A DNA stretch of 64,000 nt, from positions 124,001 to 188,000 of the forward strand of contig NZ_JAPRAQ010000008.1 of NCBI RefSeq assembly GCF_029989365.1. The letters are read 5' to 3'. Of the stretch, positions 16,158-25,538 are shown in pieces (position 1 is the first letter of the stretch; every line of letters starts with the position of its first letter). This stretch comes from Bradyrhizobium sp. Arg816 (GTDB lineage: Bacteria; Pseudomonadota; Alphaproteobacteria; Rhizobiales; Xanthobacteraceae). The translations under genes were made by a program, and so were the position numbers. The notes beneath the pieces are model-generated. The model had not been told where the DNA came from, ran no database searches, and was given only the letters and a program-made list of their open reading frames with translations.

Positions 16158-17867
16158 TTAGTCGAGGAGAGCCGTGACGTTCATCGACAAGTACCGGCGG
16201 TACTGCTCGAACAGCCGCCCGGTCTCATCATCATCGTCTCCGGACATCGTGTACTCGCAATACCCGAGGACATAGAGCAGCTGCTGGATGGCAGTGGTCG
16301 CGCGCCGCGGGACCGCGCGCTTGCCGTTCCCTGCTCCAGATTCAATCCCAGCCGCCTCGAAGACAGTCTTAGCGAACGGGTGAGAGATGTTGACCTCAAC
16401 AACCAGACCGCCAACCTCTCCGTCCATCAGCGGGCGGTACAGCACCCCGTCGGGCAGGCTATCAACGGCCCGCAGGTAAGGCGCAAAGCCCCGCTTCACG
16501 GCCGGCGGCGGCGTCTGTTCCGAAGGTTGGTCGGAGGCGGGGACATCTGCCTCGAGGGCGGGATCGTCCACGACGATCGGCTGCGTGGGCTTCGGAGGAG
16601 CGACGACCGGCCCACGCCGGGGAACACGAAGCTCGCCCTTCTTCTGGTTAACAGCTTCGATCAGCAGGTTGGCACGAGACCCGATGAGCCGATTTGACTC
16701 ATTGAACAGGTCGTCGATCTCAACCTTCGTCGGGACATCCTTCTGACGCCAGAGCGCGTCCGCTGTACGGGCCGAGTCGCGGAACAAGTCCTTGAACTTG
16801 GCTTCCGCCTCGTCGTCGAGAACGATGGTGGATTTCGCAACGTCGACCTTGAAGTGTGTATCTGCCGAGCTATCGAACTCGATCTCCGCCCGGAAGGCGT
16901 TGAGATGGAAATCACGGCTGAACAGGCCGAAGGTCTCGCCGCTGCGTACCAAACGGCCGTTCCGGTAGACATACGCACCCTGGTGCTTCTGGTTGTAGCG
17001 ATACCGCCGCACGAGTTCTTCCGGCTGGGAGTTCGGATGCGGCAGCGCGATGGCCGTGAAAAACGCCGAGGTGCCGTCGTCGAAGTCGATCTTCTCCCGG
17101 CGGTAAATCGACTGGGTGTCAGGATTCTCGCGATGGAGCGGATCGAACGGCTCCACCGGAATGTCGTCGATGTTGATGGACAAGCGGCGAATGCTGTCTG
17201 CGGTCGCAGAGAGGATCTTGCCGTAGGTCTCCCCTGCTTTGCGTACCAGGTTCGAGCGCAGCTTCGTCAGATCGCGGGTCTGAAGCTTCACAGCGCGCAG
17301 AACAACGACCGTCCCCTTTCCACCCGATTTGGTCGTCGGACCAGGAAGGGCGGCAAGCGCCACCTCAAAGAACTTGCGCTCCTCGGCTGTCGGCGCACGA
17401 GCTTCCTGCTCCCAGCGATCCGTGCGCTCGATCCGCCCCTGGTCGATAGAGCGGCGCTGGATCACACCAGTCTCGCTCCGGGTCAGGATCTCAATATTAG
17501 TGGCGAGCGCGAACCCGGCACCCTTCAGTCCCACACCGAACCGCGATAGCGAGGTCGACCGATAGAGATGTTCGGTGCGACTGCCTGCGCGAAGCACCTC
17601 GTCGATAATCGCATCCGCAATACCGCTTCCGTTGTCGGCGATGACAATCTGCTCGATGGTCTTGCCCTTCTTAGCGAAGGACACAGAAACGCCAGAAGCT
17701 CCGTTTTCGACGGAGTTGTCGACGATATCCATCGTCGCGGTCAGGGGATCGTAGGGGAATGCTGCGATCGCGTGGGCGATGCGACCAGCGGAGGGGTCTG
17801 TCTGGATGACAGATGCGTCCTGGCTGATTTTGGACACAGCAGCAGCCGTTGAGCGAATCGTGCTCAT
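16158..17867 (-). CDS. Island 1 gene B: GHKL (MORC/Hsp90/MutL-like) ATPase
   Basis: A 569-aa soluble protein. Residues ~20-230 form a GHKL ATP-binding fold: the N box contains DNSVENGA (D50, N51), the G1 box is DNGSGI (D78-G82), and the G2 box is GVGLKGAG (111-118). A second alpha/beta region follows to ~370, then a Pro-rich linker (~410-455) and a C-terminal helical part with an acidic DDDD patch. No histidine-kinase phospho-acceptor or receiver is visible, so MORC-like or MutL-like remodelling is more likely than signalling. The start at 17867 has AAAGGA upstream. It is probably cotranscribed with the AlbA_2 gene. A defence role is inference. Confidence 0.8.
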   Translation of the reverse strand: MSTIRSTAAAVSKISQDASVIQTDPSAGRIAHAIAAFPYDPLTATMDIVDNSVENGASGVSVSFAKKGKTIEQIVIADNGSGIADAIIDEVLRAGSRTEHLYRSTSLSRFGVGLKGAGFALATNIEILTRSETGVIQRRSIDQGRIERTDRWEQEARAPTAEERKFFEVALAALPGPTTKSGGKGTVVVLRAVKLQTRDLTKLRSNLVRKAGETYGKILSATADSIRRLSINIDDIPVEPFDPLHRENPDTQSIYRREKIDFDDGTSAFFTAIALPHPNSQPEELVRRYRYNQKHQGAYVYRNGRLVRSGETFGLFSRDFHLNAFRAEIEFDSSADTHFKVDVAKSTIVLDDEAEAKFKDLFRDSARTADALWRQKDVPTKVEIDDLFNESNRLIGSRANLLIEAVNQKKGELRVPRRGPVVAPPKPTQPIVVDDPALEADVPASDQPSEQTPPPAVKRGFAPYLRAVDSLPDGVLYRPLMDGEVGGLVVEVNISHPFAKTVFEAAGIESGAGNGKRAVPRRATTAIQQLLYVLGYCEYTMSGDDDDETGRLFEQYRRYLSMNVTALLD

Positions 17868-18022
17868 TTTCAGTTCCTTTCTCACCGGAGCACCTTGCGT
17901 GATCCGGATCATGTGACGCCGCTTGACACCTTGGGACGTTGCGTCCGAAAGCTACCGGCGACCGGAAACATAAGAGCGAGCCTGAATCCGGTCAAGGAGC
18001 GGCAGCGAAGATTTTAGCTGAA

Positions 18023-19381
18023 CTACATCGCAAACGTATTTCGCGACATCTCCTTCAGCTCCTCCTCCACCAGCCGCTTAGGCAACTTAAAGAAGTCGAA
18101 CAGCTCGTACAAAGGTGCGAGCATTGAGAAGATCACTTCGGGAAGAGCATCTGGAAGCGAAGACACCGCGACCGTAGCAGTGGCTTCATGCTGATCTTGG
18201 CTGGTGCTGCGCCCACCGAACATTATCCTACGAGTATTGCCATGGGAGACGAGAACCCGGCCAGCGAGCTTGGTCCACTTAGCCGCCAGGATGAGATTTG
18301 CATTCGCTCCATTGAGCGCACGGGCGATGTAGAGCGCCTGAAGGACCGCTTCGCCTAAGCGCCAAGTCGGCGTGGTAATGTCGAGGGATGTTCCAGGTTT
18401 GACGTCCTTCCATCCTCCATCTTCTGGATATCCTCGCCGCAAGAACAGCAAGCCCGCGGGCGAAATGCGCCAGAAGTCATGGTGGGCCGGCTTGTCGTAG
18501 GACCCGTCCGTGTCAGGCCCGACCCAGCACTCGATGGCTCCATCTACTGCAATAGGTCTGTAGGGATTTCGACTGAGATTCACGAAGGGTGGCCAGCCCG
18601 AATGGTTCCGGACCGCGAGGCGGATAGTGTCATTGAGGTCGGAAAGGGATTGACGATCAAAATCGCCGTCTATGGCAATCGATAGATCATAGTGACCATT
18701 CGGTAGTGTCGGCGGCACGCCCGGCGGCAGAGCAGCAACGCGGCCTTCCCAACGCACGATCGCCTTTGCTTGGAAATCCTGCAGCTGATCAAGCAGACTG
18801 GGTGTTGTAGGCCGGGCGCTTGGAATCACACCGGCCATGATTGAACGCATCGCGTCAAGCAGCTCCGCTTGTCGATTCTGGAGACACCGCTCAAAGAAGC
18901 GGTCCCATTCTTCCGCGCTCTTGGGCTCCTCGCCAGCAGGGCCAGGCCGACGAATATACACACGATGGGGTACAAGTTTCTTGCCGTCTGGTGAGCCCGC
19001 CTTGGCACGGATTGGCACCCTGTGGCCGCCGGGCACGACAATGACGGGATACTTGTCAGTTCCGCCGGTTCGAGACCGATGAAGCACGCGACACTGAACT
19101 CCAGGATCGATGTACTTAGCCACAACCGATTGGATGCTGTCCTGCGACCAAGCATCCAGGTTTGCGGGCCGACCAGCTGCCACGTTGAAAGTCCCGTCCG
19201 TCTGCTCTTCAAAGCCGACCACCACGACGCCCCCGCCATGATTTGCAAGGGCAATGATCTCTTTAGCTAAGAGGGCGCGGTGGTCATTGTCGGTCAGGTC
19301 GAGCCATTCCTTCACTTCTACGTCTAGGGTTTCTCGCGGCTCGTTAACGAGGTCATCCAGATCGGCGTTCGGGTCAGACAT
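18023..19381 (-). CDS. Island 1 gene A: AlbA_2 (Schlafen-type) domain protein
   Basis: A 452-aa protein with an AlbA_2 domain at about residues 15-150. Its signature is EVKEWLDLTD followed by AKEIIALANHGGGVVVVGFE, as in Schlafen-like and 'divergent AAA-4' nucleic-acid-binding proteins. The C-terminal ~280 residues have no family I recognise. GGAG lies 6 bases before the ATG. It leads a four-gene minus-strand set ending at 15.6 kb, and the start of the GHKL ATPase is 155 bp downstream. AlbA_2 proteins often sit in defence islands, acting as nucleases or regulators. The assignment is by motif only. Confidence 0.78.
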   Translation of the reverse strand: MSDPNADLDDLVNEPRETLDVEVKEWLDLTDNDHRALLAKEIIALANHGGGVVVVGFEEQTDGTFNVAAGRPANLDAWSQDSIQSVVAKYIDPGVQCRVLHRSRTGGTDKYPVIVVPGGHRVPIRAKAGSPDGKKLVPHRVYIRRPGPAGEEPKSAEEWDRFFERCLQNRQAELLDAMRSIMAGVIPSARPTTPSLLDQLQDFQAKAIVRWEGRVAALPPGVPPTLPNGHYDLSIAIDGDFDRQSLSDLNDTIRLAVRNHSGWPPFVNLSRNPYRPIAVDGAIECWVGPDTDGSYDKPAHHDFWRISPAGLLFLRRGYPEDGGWKDVKPGTSLDITTPTWRLGEAVLQALYIARALNGANANLILAAKWTKLAGRVLVSHGNTRRIMFGGRSTSQDQHEATATVAVSSLPDALPEVIFSMLAPLYELFDFFKLPKRLVEEELKEMSRNTFAM

Positions 19382-19585
19382 TGGCGCTCCGGTGGCAACG
19401 AATCGGTCGCAAATTCGAAGCTGGTATAGCGCGCATTACCCGCCAGTCGCCACCAGGGCGAGTACAACCCACAGTGATGCAAAGCGCGCGGAGCTACACT
19501 GAGCGCAGGTCGTGGCACTAAGCGGACACTAAATCGAATTGTCGCTTGGTCACAAAGCACACCGAAGCAGTCCTAGTCGGAAGCC

Positions 19586-19847
19586 CTAATTAATTTCCCC
19601 CAACATGCGTCCGATTGCAGTTGCTGCGTGGGGCCTTCCGCTTTCGCTACTATGGCCGGATCGCGCCAGCTCATCGGCGATAGCTCGGAGTGAACGGCGA
19701 CCGCCCTTTGGGGTCTTTCGGCGCAACCGCTTGGCCAGGGCGATCATTTCCTCGCCGTGTTTCTCGTCGTCAATTTCGCGATAGCTCTTGCGGCCTTCAA
19801 CCTTTACGCCAAGGGCGCGCTTCCGATCTCGCGCGGAGGACGTCGAG
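19586..19847 (-). pseudogene. Serine recombinase (resolvase-family) C-terminal remnant
   Basis: Translated on the minus strand, this stretch reads like the end of a site-specific serine recombinase. A DRKRALGVKVEGRKSYREI segment leads into ALAKRLRRKTPKGGRRSLRA, then IADELARSG and a terminal helix ending in GRMLGEIN and a TAG stop. These match the typical EGRKSY hinge and the small helix-turn-helix DNA-binding end of resolvases. The catalytic N-terminal domain is missing, and the frame is disrupted near 19.85 kb. It is probably a relic of an older mobile element rather than a working gene. Confidence 0.6.
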
Positions 19848-19985
19848 GGGTGTGCGCGTCCTGAAGCTGTAGAATGAAGAGTCGGTATCTTTCGAGAGGT
19901 AGGCCATTCGATAGTTCATACGCGCTGTGTCCCGGTCTTGTGTACCGGTTAGCGGCTCAAATTCCCTGCAAATGAGCGATTTCAA
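19797..19985 (-). pseudogene. Possible integrase N-terminal remnant next to the right attachment site
   Basis: A 62-codon frame containing YLSKDTDSSFYSFRTRTPLD, which resembles the start of tyrosine-type integrases of the 'YxFRRRVPxDL' kind. It starts 17 bp inside the right attachment repeat and points into the island, where an integrase of a tRNA-targeted element would lie. It runs out of frame into the serine-recombinase remnant. The match is short and by eye only. Confidence 0.3.
19938..19948 (+). repeat. Third copy of the 11-bp island-end repeat
   Basis: TTGTGTACCGG, identical to the two copies at 15497-15520, here 54 bp inside the right attachment site. Confidence 0.5.
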
Positions 19986-20001
19986 CCACTTGGGTTGGGG
20001 G

Positions 20002-20134
<133 letters not shown>

Positions 20135-20167
20135 CTTGGCGCAGGACGATGGCCCTTTCTGGCAGCG

Positions 20168-22453
20168 TCAGAAGTCAACCGTCATTGACAACCACAACGT
20201 ACGCGGCATGCCGCTGATCACATAACCAGTCGGATTGCCGATCCAATAGCGTTTGTCGAAGAGGTTGGTGAGAGAAGCACGGAACGTGGTGGGTCGTCCC
20301 ACCAGTTGGGTTGCGTAACGTGCACCAATGTCGAACGTCATCCAGGCCGGGACACTTTGGATGTTGTCAGCGCTGACATAGGCTTGGCTGGTGTAGATGG
20401 TACGCGCCGTCGTGGTCAGCCCGGGCAGGAACGGAGTGTCCCACTCGACACCGAGATTGCTCTGCCATTCCGGAGCACCGATGGCACGGTTGCCATCATG
20501 GAGGTGCCCTTCAGTCTTTGTCAGCCGCGCGTCGAGGTAAGTCACCCCTCCCAGGACGCGGATCCCGGGCCCGACTTCACCGAACGTATTGAACTCGATG
20601 CCACGGTTCCTTTGCTCGCCATCGAGGCTGAAGATCCTGGTAACCGGATCGGTCACGCCGTTCGGCAAGCTGATCTGGAATGCCGCGAGGCTCGCGCCGA
20701 AGCCTCCGAGATCAAGCTTGGTTCCGACTTCATACTGCTTTGTCTTGAAGGGCGCGAACACCGCATTGGTGTTGGCGGCGCCGGACGGCGGCGTTGGTCC
20801 AGGCGTGAGGCCTTCGATGTAGTTGGCGTAGAAGGACAGCTCCTTGATCGGCCGAACCACCAGGGCCACGGAAGGCGACGTGGCGCTCTGATCGTAGTGG
20901 GTCGTTTCCAGGCCGCTCACGGGGGCATAGCTGTTCGCGATGACCTGCTGCTGTCGCGCTCCGACGATCACCTGAAGCATCCCGTTCATCATCGAGAGCG
21001 TATCGGCGACGCCGACACTTCTCAGACCAAGGAAAGCCGACTTCCCCTCAGGGAATGAAGAAACCGGGGCGCCCGGACTCGCCAGCAGGGTCGGCGTGTA
21101 GATGTTGGTAAGATAGTTTCCGTAATTGGTCTGACCGAGCCGGTCAGTGCGGTTCATGGCGCTGCCGCTGACAACGACCTCATGACCAACCGGACCTGTG
21201 TCGAAACGCGCCCGCACGCCGGCTTCGCCCGATACGCCGTCGTTTTTGCCGGTCTGGAAGCGAGAGGTCGAGAGGGCATCGCCTGCTGTGTTTAGAATGG
21301 TGGCGCCGGGGGCTTCCTGCTTGTCGAAGGTGAATTGGTTGCCGCCGATTGCGCCGAACACGGTGACATTATTCGACACATCATATTCGGCGCGCGTAAG
21401 CCCGGTGAGACTCTTCGCGCGGGCATAGTCGAACGGCTGGGCAAGGTTGATGCGAGGGTCCGGAGCGTTCGGCACCGCGATGCCAGTGACGGGCGTGTAG
21501 CCACGAGCTGCCGCTTTCATCCAGTCGTCCTGATAGATGACATCGGCGGACCACCTGAAGCGCTCGCCCCGATAGTCAACGCCAAGCGAACCGACTCCGT
21601 CGCGTACCGACTGACGGTCGATCGTCGTATTGCCGCCATCGATCCCGCCGTTGAAACGAACGCCCCATTCCCGCTGTTCGCCGTAACGGCGCGCCACGTC
21701 GATTTCCGTGCCAAACCGCGCATTCGAGATGTAGCCGGCAGTCAGACGCGTCAGGTCCTCGTTTGCCCGTTTGGTCACGACATTGACGCTGCCGCCGATG
21801 CTGCCAGACGGAGCCATGCCATTGAGGAACGCCCCGGGCCCCTTGAGCAGCTCGATGCGCTCGATCGGCGCAGGGTTGATCCGGTAAGCCGGCACGAGGC
21901 CGTACAGCCCATTCAGCGCGATCTCGCCGTTCTCGACCCGGAAGCCGCGAATGGTCAGCGCGTCATAGCGATTGCTGCTACCGATCGCCGCCCGTACTGA
22001 CGGATCGGAATTGGTCAGGACCTCGGCGACGCTCGTCGCCTGCTGATCGCGGATGGTCTTTTCCGTGTAGCTCGTGAGGCTATATGGCGTATCCATATAA
22101 TCCCTGTTGCCGAGCAGGCCGACCTGTCCGCCCCGCGCGACTTGCCCTCCAACATACGGCACCGGCAACGCTGCCTGTTTTGCTCCAAGCGTGGCCGGCG
22201 CGCTCATCACCGGCGCGTTCTCACGTCGCTCTGCCCGCCGCGTCGTTGCAGAGCGCGATGTATTCGATGACCGCTGTTGCCGCGCGGGAGAGGCTCGCTG
22301 CTCGGGCGCAACGACGGTCACGGGAGGGAGTGACTGTCCGGACGTCGCCGATTGTTGGCGGCCCGACTGCTGTGCGACGGATGAGGTCGTGGTCAAAAAT
22401 ACTGACACGCACGCAAGCCCAAATGCGCGCGAGAAGGTCACGTCGTTAAGCAT
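20168..22453 (-). CDS. TonB-dependent siderophore receptor
   Basis: A 761-aa outer-membrane ferric-siderophore receptor. It has a signal peptide at residues 1-27, a TonB box near SLPPVTVVAP (41-50), a plug domain (~100-230: TSVAEVLTNSDPSVRAAIG, YDALTIRGFRVENGEIALNG, ELLKGPGAFLNG) and a 22-strand barrel. It ends with FRASLTNLFDKRYWIG and the C-terminal aromatic F. Residues ~30-95 are a long low-complexity linker. The start at 22453 has GGGGA upstream. It is divergent from a PepSY protein and placed between two tRNA-Leu copies, so it appears to be transferred cargo. The siderophore is unknown. Confidence 0.92.
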   Translation of the reverse strand: MLNDVTFSRAFGLACVSVFLTTTSSVAQQSGRQQSATSGQSLPPVTVVAPEQRASPARQQRSSNTSRSATTRRAERRENAPVMSAPATLGAKQAALPVPYVGGQVARGGQVGLLGNRDYMDTPYSLTSYTEKTIRDQQATSVAEVLTNSDPSVRAAIGSSNRYDALTIRGFRVENGEIALNGLYGLVPAYRINPAPIERIELLKGPGAFLNGMAPSGSIGGSVNVVTKRANEDLTRLTAGYISNARFGTEIDVARRYGEQREWGVRFNGGIDGGNTTIDRQSVRDGVGSLGVDYRGERFRWSADVIYQDDWMKAAARGYTPVTGIAVPNAPDPRINLAQPFDYARAKSLTGLTRAEYDVSNNVTVFGAIGGNQFTFDKQEAPGATILNTAGDALSTSRFQTGKNDGVSGEAGVRARFDTGPVGHEVVVSGSAMNRTDRLGQTNYGNYLTNIYTPTLLASPGAPVSSFPEGKSAFLGLRSVGVADTLSMMNGMLQVIVGARQQQVIANSYAPVSGLETTHYDQSATSPSVALVVRPIKELSFYANYIEGLTPGPTPPSGAANTNAVFAPFKTKQYEVGTKLDLGGFGASLAAFQISLPNGVTDPVTRIFSLDGEQRNRGIEFNTFGEVGPGIRVLGGVTYLDARLTKTEGHLHDGNRAIGAPEWQSNLGVEWDTPFLPGLTTTARTIYTSQAYVSADNIQSVPAWMTFDIGARYATQLVGRPTTFRASLTNLFDKRYWIGNPTGYVISGMPRTLWLSMTVDF

Positions 22454-22782
22454 GCAGTCCCCGGAGTTTTCTTCTTGATGCCCCGTCCCAGACACGAATC
22501 GCTTGGGACGAGAGCGAATAAGCATTCGGGAAAATCCATGCCAACTAGAAGGCGTCTAAGCTTCCAGCTGATCCTGGCGCGCCGCTCTACGTTTCGATTT
22601 CACATCGCATCGATTGTTGGTAAGCGCGAAAGCCTTTTGCTGCCGCCCGAACGCACGATGCGAAAAACTTCGTAAGACCGCAACGCGCCGGATGTGATCG
22701 CGACGAGCCATGAGGCAGACCGCGCGAAACCACCGCGGTCAATTGTCACAGACGCGCAATTGCTGGGGACTCAAGACCCGAC
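22454..22782. promoter_or_regulatory. Divergent promoter region of the iron-uptake pair
   Basis: 329 bp separating the TonB-dependent receptor (minus) from the PepSY protein (plus), so both promoters lie here. Iron-responsive control would be expected, but I could not recognise a clear Fur, RirA or Irr/ICE site by eye. Confidence 0.4.
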
Positions 22783-23967
22783 ATGACATCGCTACTGGTA
22801 AATGCGTCGCGTACCGCCGCGCGGAAGCGACCCAACATGCGATCGCTGCGGACGTGGGCCGGCATCCACCGCTGGACGAGCATCATCTCGACGCTGTTCC
22901 TGCTGATCCTCTCCCTGACGGGCCTGCCGCTGATATTTCAAAAGGAGATCGACGAGGCGTTTGGTTCATCGGGAATGTTGGCCGAAGTCCCGGAAAGCAA
23001 GGGCGCGCCAACGCTTGATTCCATCGTCTCGGCAGCGCTGGCGAGACACCCCGGCGATACGATGATCTCACTCGAATTTGCAAAGCGGTGGCCAATCGTG
23101 GAGACGCGCTCGGCGCCGACCCCGGATGCCGGACCCACCCGGATACACCGCGAGGCGATCGACCTTCGCACCGGTGAGCTCACAACGATGCCGGAACGGC
23201 GTAGTCCCGTGATGCAATTCCTGCACACGCTGCACGCGGATTTGTATCTGGGGCTGCCCGGCGGCTTGTTCCTTGCCAGCATGGCACTCGTTGTCATCGC
23301 CTCTGTCGTCTCGGGCTTGATACTCTATCCGCCATTCGTCCGCCGATTTGGATTTGGCACGGTTCGCACGAACAAGAGCCGAAAAATATTCTGGCTCGAC
23401 CTGCACAATCTGACGGGCATCATTACGATGGCATGGCTGCTCCTCGTTGCCACGACCGGAGCAATCAACACCCTGCATGGCCCCGTTTCCACTTCGGTAA
23501 GGACAGCCATGTCCGACGAGATTCGGCGGCGGGTCGTCGTGACACAAGCAGGGCGAATGGAAGAGGTCGATCGGCCCGGGTCAATCGAAGCTGCGGTTGC
23601 TGCTGCCCGCGGCAAGGTGCCGGCAGCGCGAGTGATGTCGTTGGTGTTCCCGAACGCTGAGATCAGTCCGTCCAACCACTACGTGGTTCTGATGAAGGAC
23701 GGACAAATGATGACACAGGAGCTCTTCTACGCGGTGCTCATCGACGCCCATACCGGTGGCGTGTCGGACGTATTCGAGCCGACGGGTGTCACGAAGGCGC
23801 TGCTTATCGCCGAGCCGTTGCATTTTCCGACGACGTTTCCCGGTCTGGCGCCCAAGCTCGTCTGGGCGTTTTTCGACATCGTGACGATCACGGTGCTGGT
23901 GAGCGGTTTGTATTTGTGGGCCAGCAAACCGGGCGGTCGCATCCAGCGCAAACGCTCTGCGAAATAG
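22783..23967 (+). CDS. PepSY-associated transmembrane protein (siderophore-iron reductase type)
   Basis: A 394-aa inner-membrane protein of the PepSY_TM family, with four helices (~30-50 with SIISTLFLLILSLTGLPL, ~165-190, ~215-235, ~365-385) and periplasmic PepSY-like segments between them. The conserved helix-associated His appear in GIHRW, FLHTLHADLYL and DLHNLTG, where b-type heme could bind. Proteins of this class (FoxB-like) are commonly paired with TonB-dependent receptors and are proposed to reduce siderophore-bound iron. It faces away from the receptor gene. The role is inferred from family and pairing. Confidence 0.85.
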   Translation: MTSLLVNASRTAARKRPNMRSLRTWAGIHRWTSIISTLFLLILSLTGLPLIFQKEIDEAFGSSGMLAEVPESKGAPTLDSIVSAALARHPGDTMISLEFAKRWPIVETRSAPTPDAGPTRIHREAIDLRTGELTTMPERRSPVMQFLHTLHADLYLGLPGGLFLASMALVVIASVVSGLILYPPFVRRFGFGTVRTNKSRKIFWLDLHNLTGIITMAWLLLVATTGAINTLHGPVSTSVRTAMSDEIRRRVVVTQAGRMEEVDRPGSIEAAVAAARGKVPAARVMSLVFPNAEISPSNHYVVLMKDGQMMTQELFYAVLIDAHTGGVSDVFEPTGVTKALLIAEPLHFPTTFPGLAPKLVWAFFDIVTITVLVSGLYLWASKPGGRIQRKRSAK

Positions 23968-24156
23968 GAGGCGCCGGTGCCGACACGGCGAGCGTATTCT
24001 TGCAAGCCAAGAACCCGCGGCCGCCATCCTCGCCAGGAGGGAGCGGATGGGCTGAGCGCGCTCGCCGGGGAGACAAAACCACCCGTGGCCAAGGCAGCCG
24101 TCCAAGCACGCGGATGGGGCTCAACTAGCTGGAATTGCTCATTTTCCAGAATCGTA
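23968..24156. other. Intergenic region between PepSY gene and tRNA-Leu
   Basis: 189 bp with no gene visible. It is the right-hand inner edge of the iron-uptake segment. No full second attachment repeat is seen here other than the tRNA itself. Confidence 0.35.
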
Positions 24157-24288
<132 letters not shown>

Positions 24289-24406
24289 GTTGTCAAATGC
24301 TGCTTGGCACCTGCGCGGGGATGCGGATTGCGCATCGCAAACCGGCCCGATACAAGCCTGATAACACGCACTCTTTCCGCAGGAATGGACCCCAGGAATG
24401 GATCCC

Positions 24407-25372
24407 ATGGCATCGAATCTGGAAACTCTCGTCACGGTTTTCGGCGGATCGGGGTTTTTGGGCCGGAATGTCGTCCGCGCGCTGTGCCGCCGGGACTACC
24501 GGGTCCGGGTCGCGGTGCGGCGGCCGGAACTGGCCGGGTACCTCCAGCCCTCCGGCAAGGTCGGGCAGGTCCACACCGTGCAGGCGAATCTGCGCTATCC
24601 GGCCTCGGTCGAGGCGGCGCTGCGTGATTCGCATGTCGTGATCAATCTGGTCGGCATCCTCACCGAGGGCGGCGCGCAGAGCTTTGACGCCGTCCAGGCC
24701 AGGGGCGCCGAGACCGTCGCAAAGGCGGCGGCCGCCGCCGGTGCGCGTTTGGTGCATGTCTCCGCGATCGGCGCCGATGCGGAATCGCCCTCGCGCTATG
24801 CCAAGGCCAAGGCGGCCGGCGAAGCGGCCGTGCTGGCCACGGTGCCCTCGGCCACCATCTTCCGTCCCTCCGTGATGTTCGGCCCCGAGGACCAGTTCAC
24901 CAACCGCTTCGCGGCGCTCGCCCGGATGTCGCCCGTGCTGCCGCTGATCGGCGCCGACACCAGGATGCAGCCGGTCTATGTCGGCGACGTCGCCACCGCG
25001 ATCGCGGATGCCGTCGACGGCAAGGCCAAGGCGGGCGCGACCTACGAGCTCGGCGGGCCGGAAGTGCTGACCATGCGCGAGATCATCGAGGCCATCATCG
25101 CGATCGCCGACCGCAAGCCGATGCTGGTGCCGCTGTCATTCGGGCTCGCCCGTTTCCAGGCCAATTTCCTGCAATTCGCCCCGGGCGCGCTGAAGCTGAC
25201 CCCGGACCAGGTCACGCTGCTCGCACGCGACAATGTGGTGTCGGATGCGGCGAAGGCGGCAGGGCTGACGCTGGAAGGGCTCGGCATATCAGCCGATTCG
25301 CTGGAAGCGATCGCCCCGCAATATCTCTGGCGTTTCCGCGCTGCGGGTCAGTTCCAGCGCAAGAGCGCGTAG
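24407..25372 (+). CDS. Complex I NDUFA9-like NAD(P)-binding protein (atypical SDR)
   Basis: A 321-aa Rossmann-fold protein of the NmrA/NDUFA9 atypical short-chain dehydrogenase class. The nucleotide-binding motif is VFGGSGFLGRNVVRAL at the N-terminus, followed by VHVSAIGAD and SRYAKAKAAGE (Y/K pair) and FRPSVMFGPEDQF. Mitochondrial NDUFA9 is a complex I accessory subunit; bacterial members probably act as NADPH-binding scaffolds or ubiquinone-pathway proteins. An imperfect tandem AGGAATGGACCCC/AGGAATGGATCCC lies at the start. The ATG at 24407 is preferred over 24398 because AGGA then has proper spacing. Confidence 0.87.
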   Translation: MASNLETLVTVFGGSGFLGRNVVRALCRRDYRVRVAVRRPELAGYLQPSGKVGQVHTVQANLRYPASVEAALRDSHVVINLVGILTEGGAQSFDAVQARGAETVAKAAAAAGARLVHVSAIGADAESPSRYAKAKAAGEAAVLATVPSATIFRPSVMFGPEDQFTNRFAALARMSPVLPLIGADTRMQPVYVGDVATAIADAVDGKAKAGATYELGGPEVLTMREIIEAIIAIADRKPMLVPLSFGLARFQANFLQFAPGALKLTPDQVTLLARDNVVSDAAKAAGLTLEGLGISADSLEAIAPQYLWRFRAAGQFQRKSA

Positions 25373-25386
25373 GGCATCTCTCTCCG

Positions 25387-25513
25387 TCGTTATGGCCGGG
25401 CATAGCCGTCCGAAGGACGGCGTCGCTTCGCTCGCCTATGACCCGGCCATCCACGTTTTTCTCACCGCGGCCACCAAGAACGTGGATGCCCGGCACAAGG
25501 CCGGGCATGACGA
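25387..25513. repeat. Palindromic intergenic repeat
   Basis: A long imperfect inverted repeat with TCGTTATGGCCGGGCAT at one end and GGCCGGGCATGACGA at the other, with an inner hairpin GGATGCCCGG/CCGGCCATCC. It lies between convergent genes and belongs to the short palindromic families common in Bradyrhizobium. Confidence 0.7.
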
Positions 25514-25538
25514 GACTGTAGTGCGGGTCGCAACTGCC

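Noticed and set aside
22454..22782. Fur or Irr box in the iron-uptake promoter
   Set aside because: Expected from function, but no convincing match could be seen, so no site is claimed.
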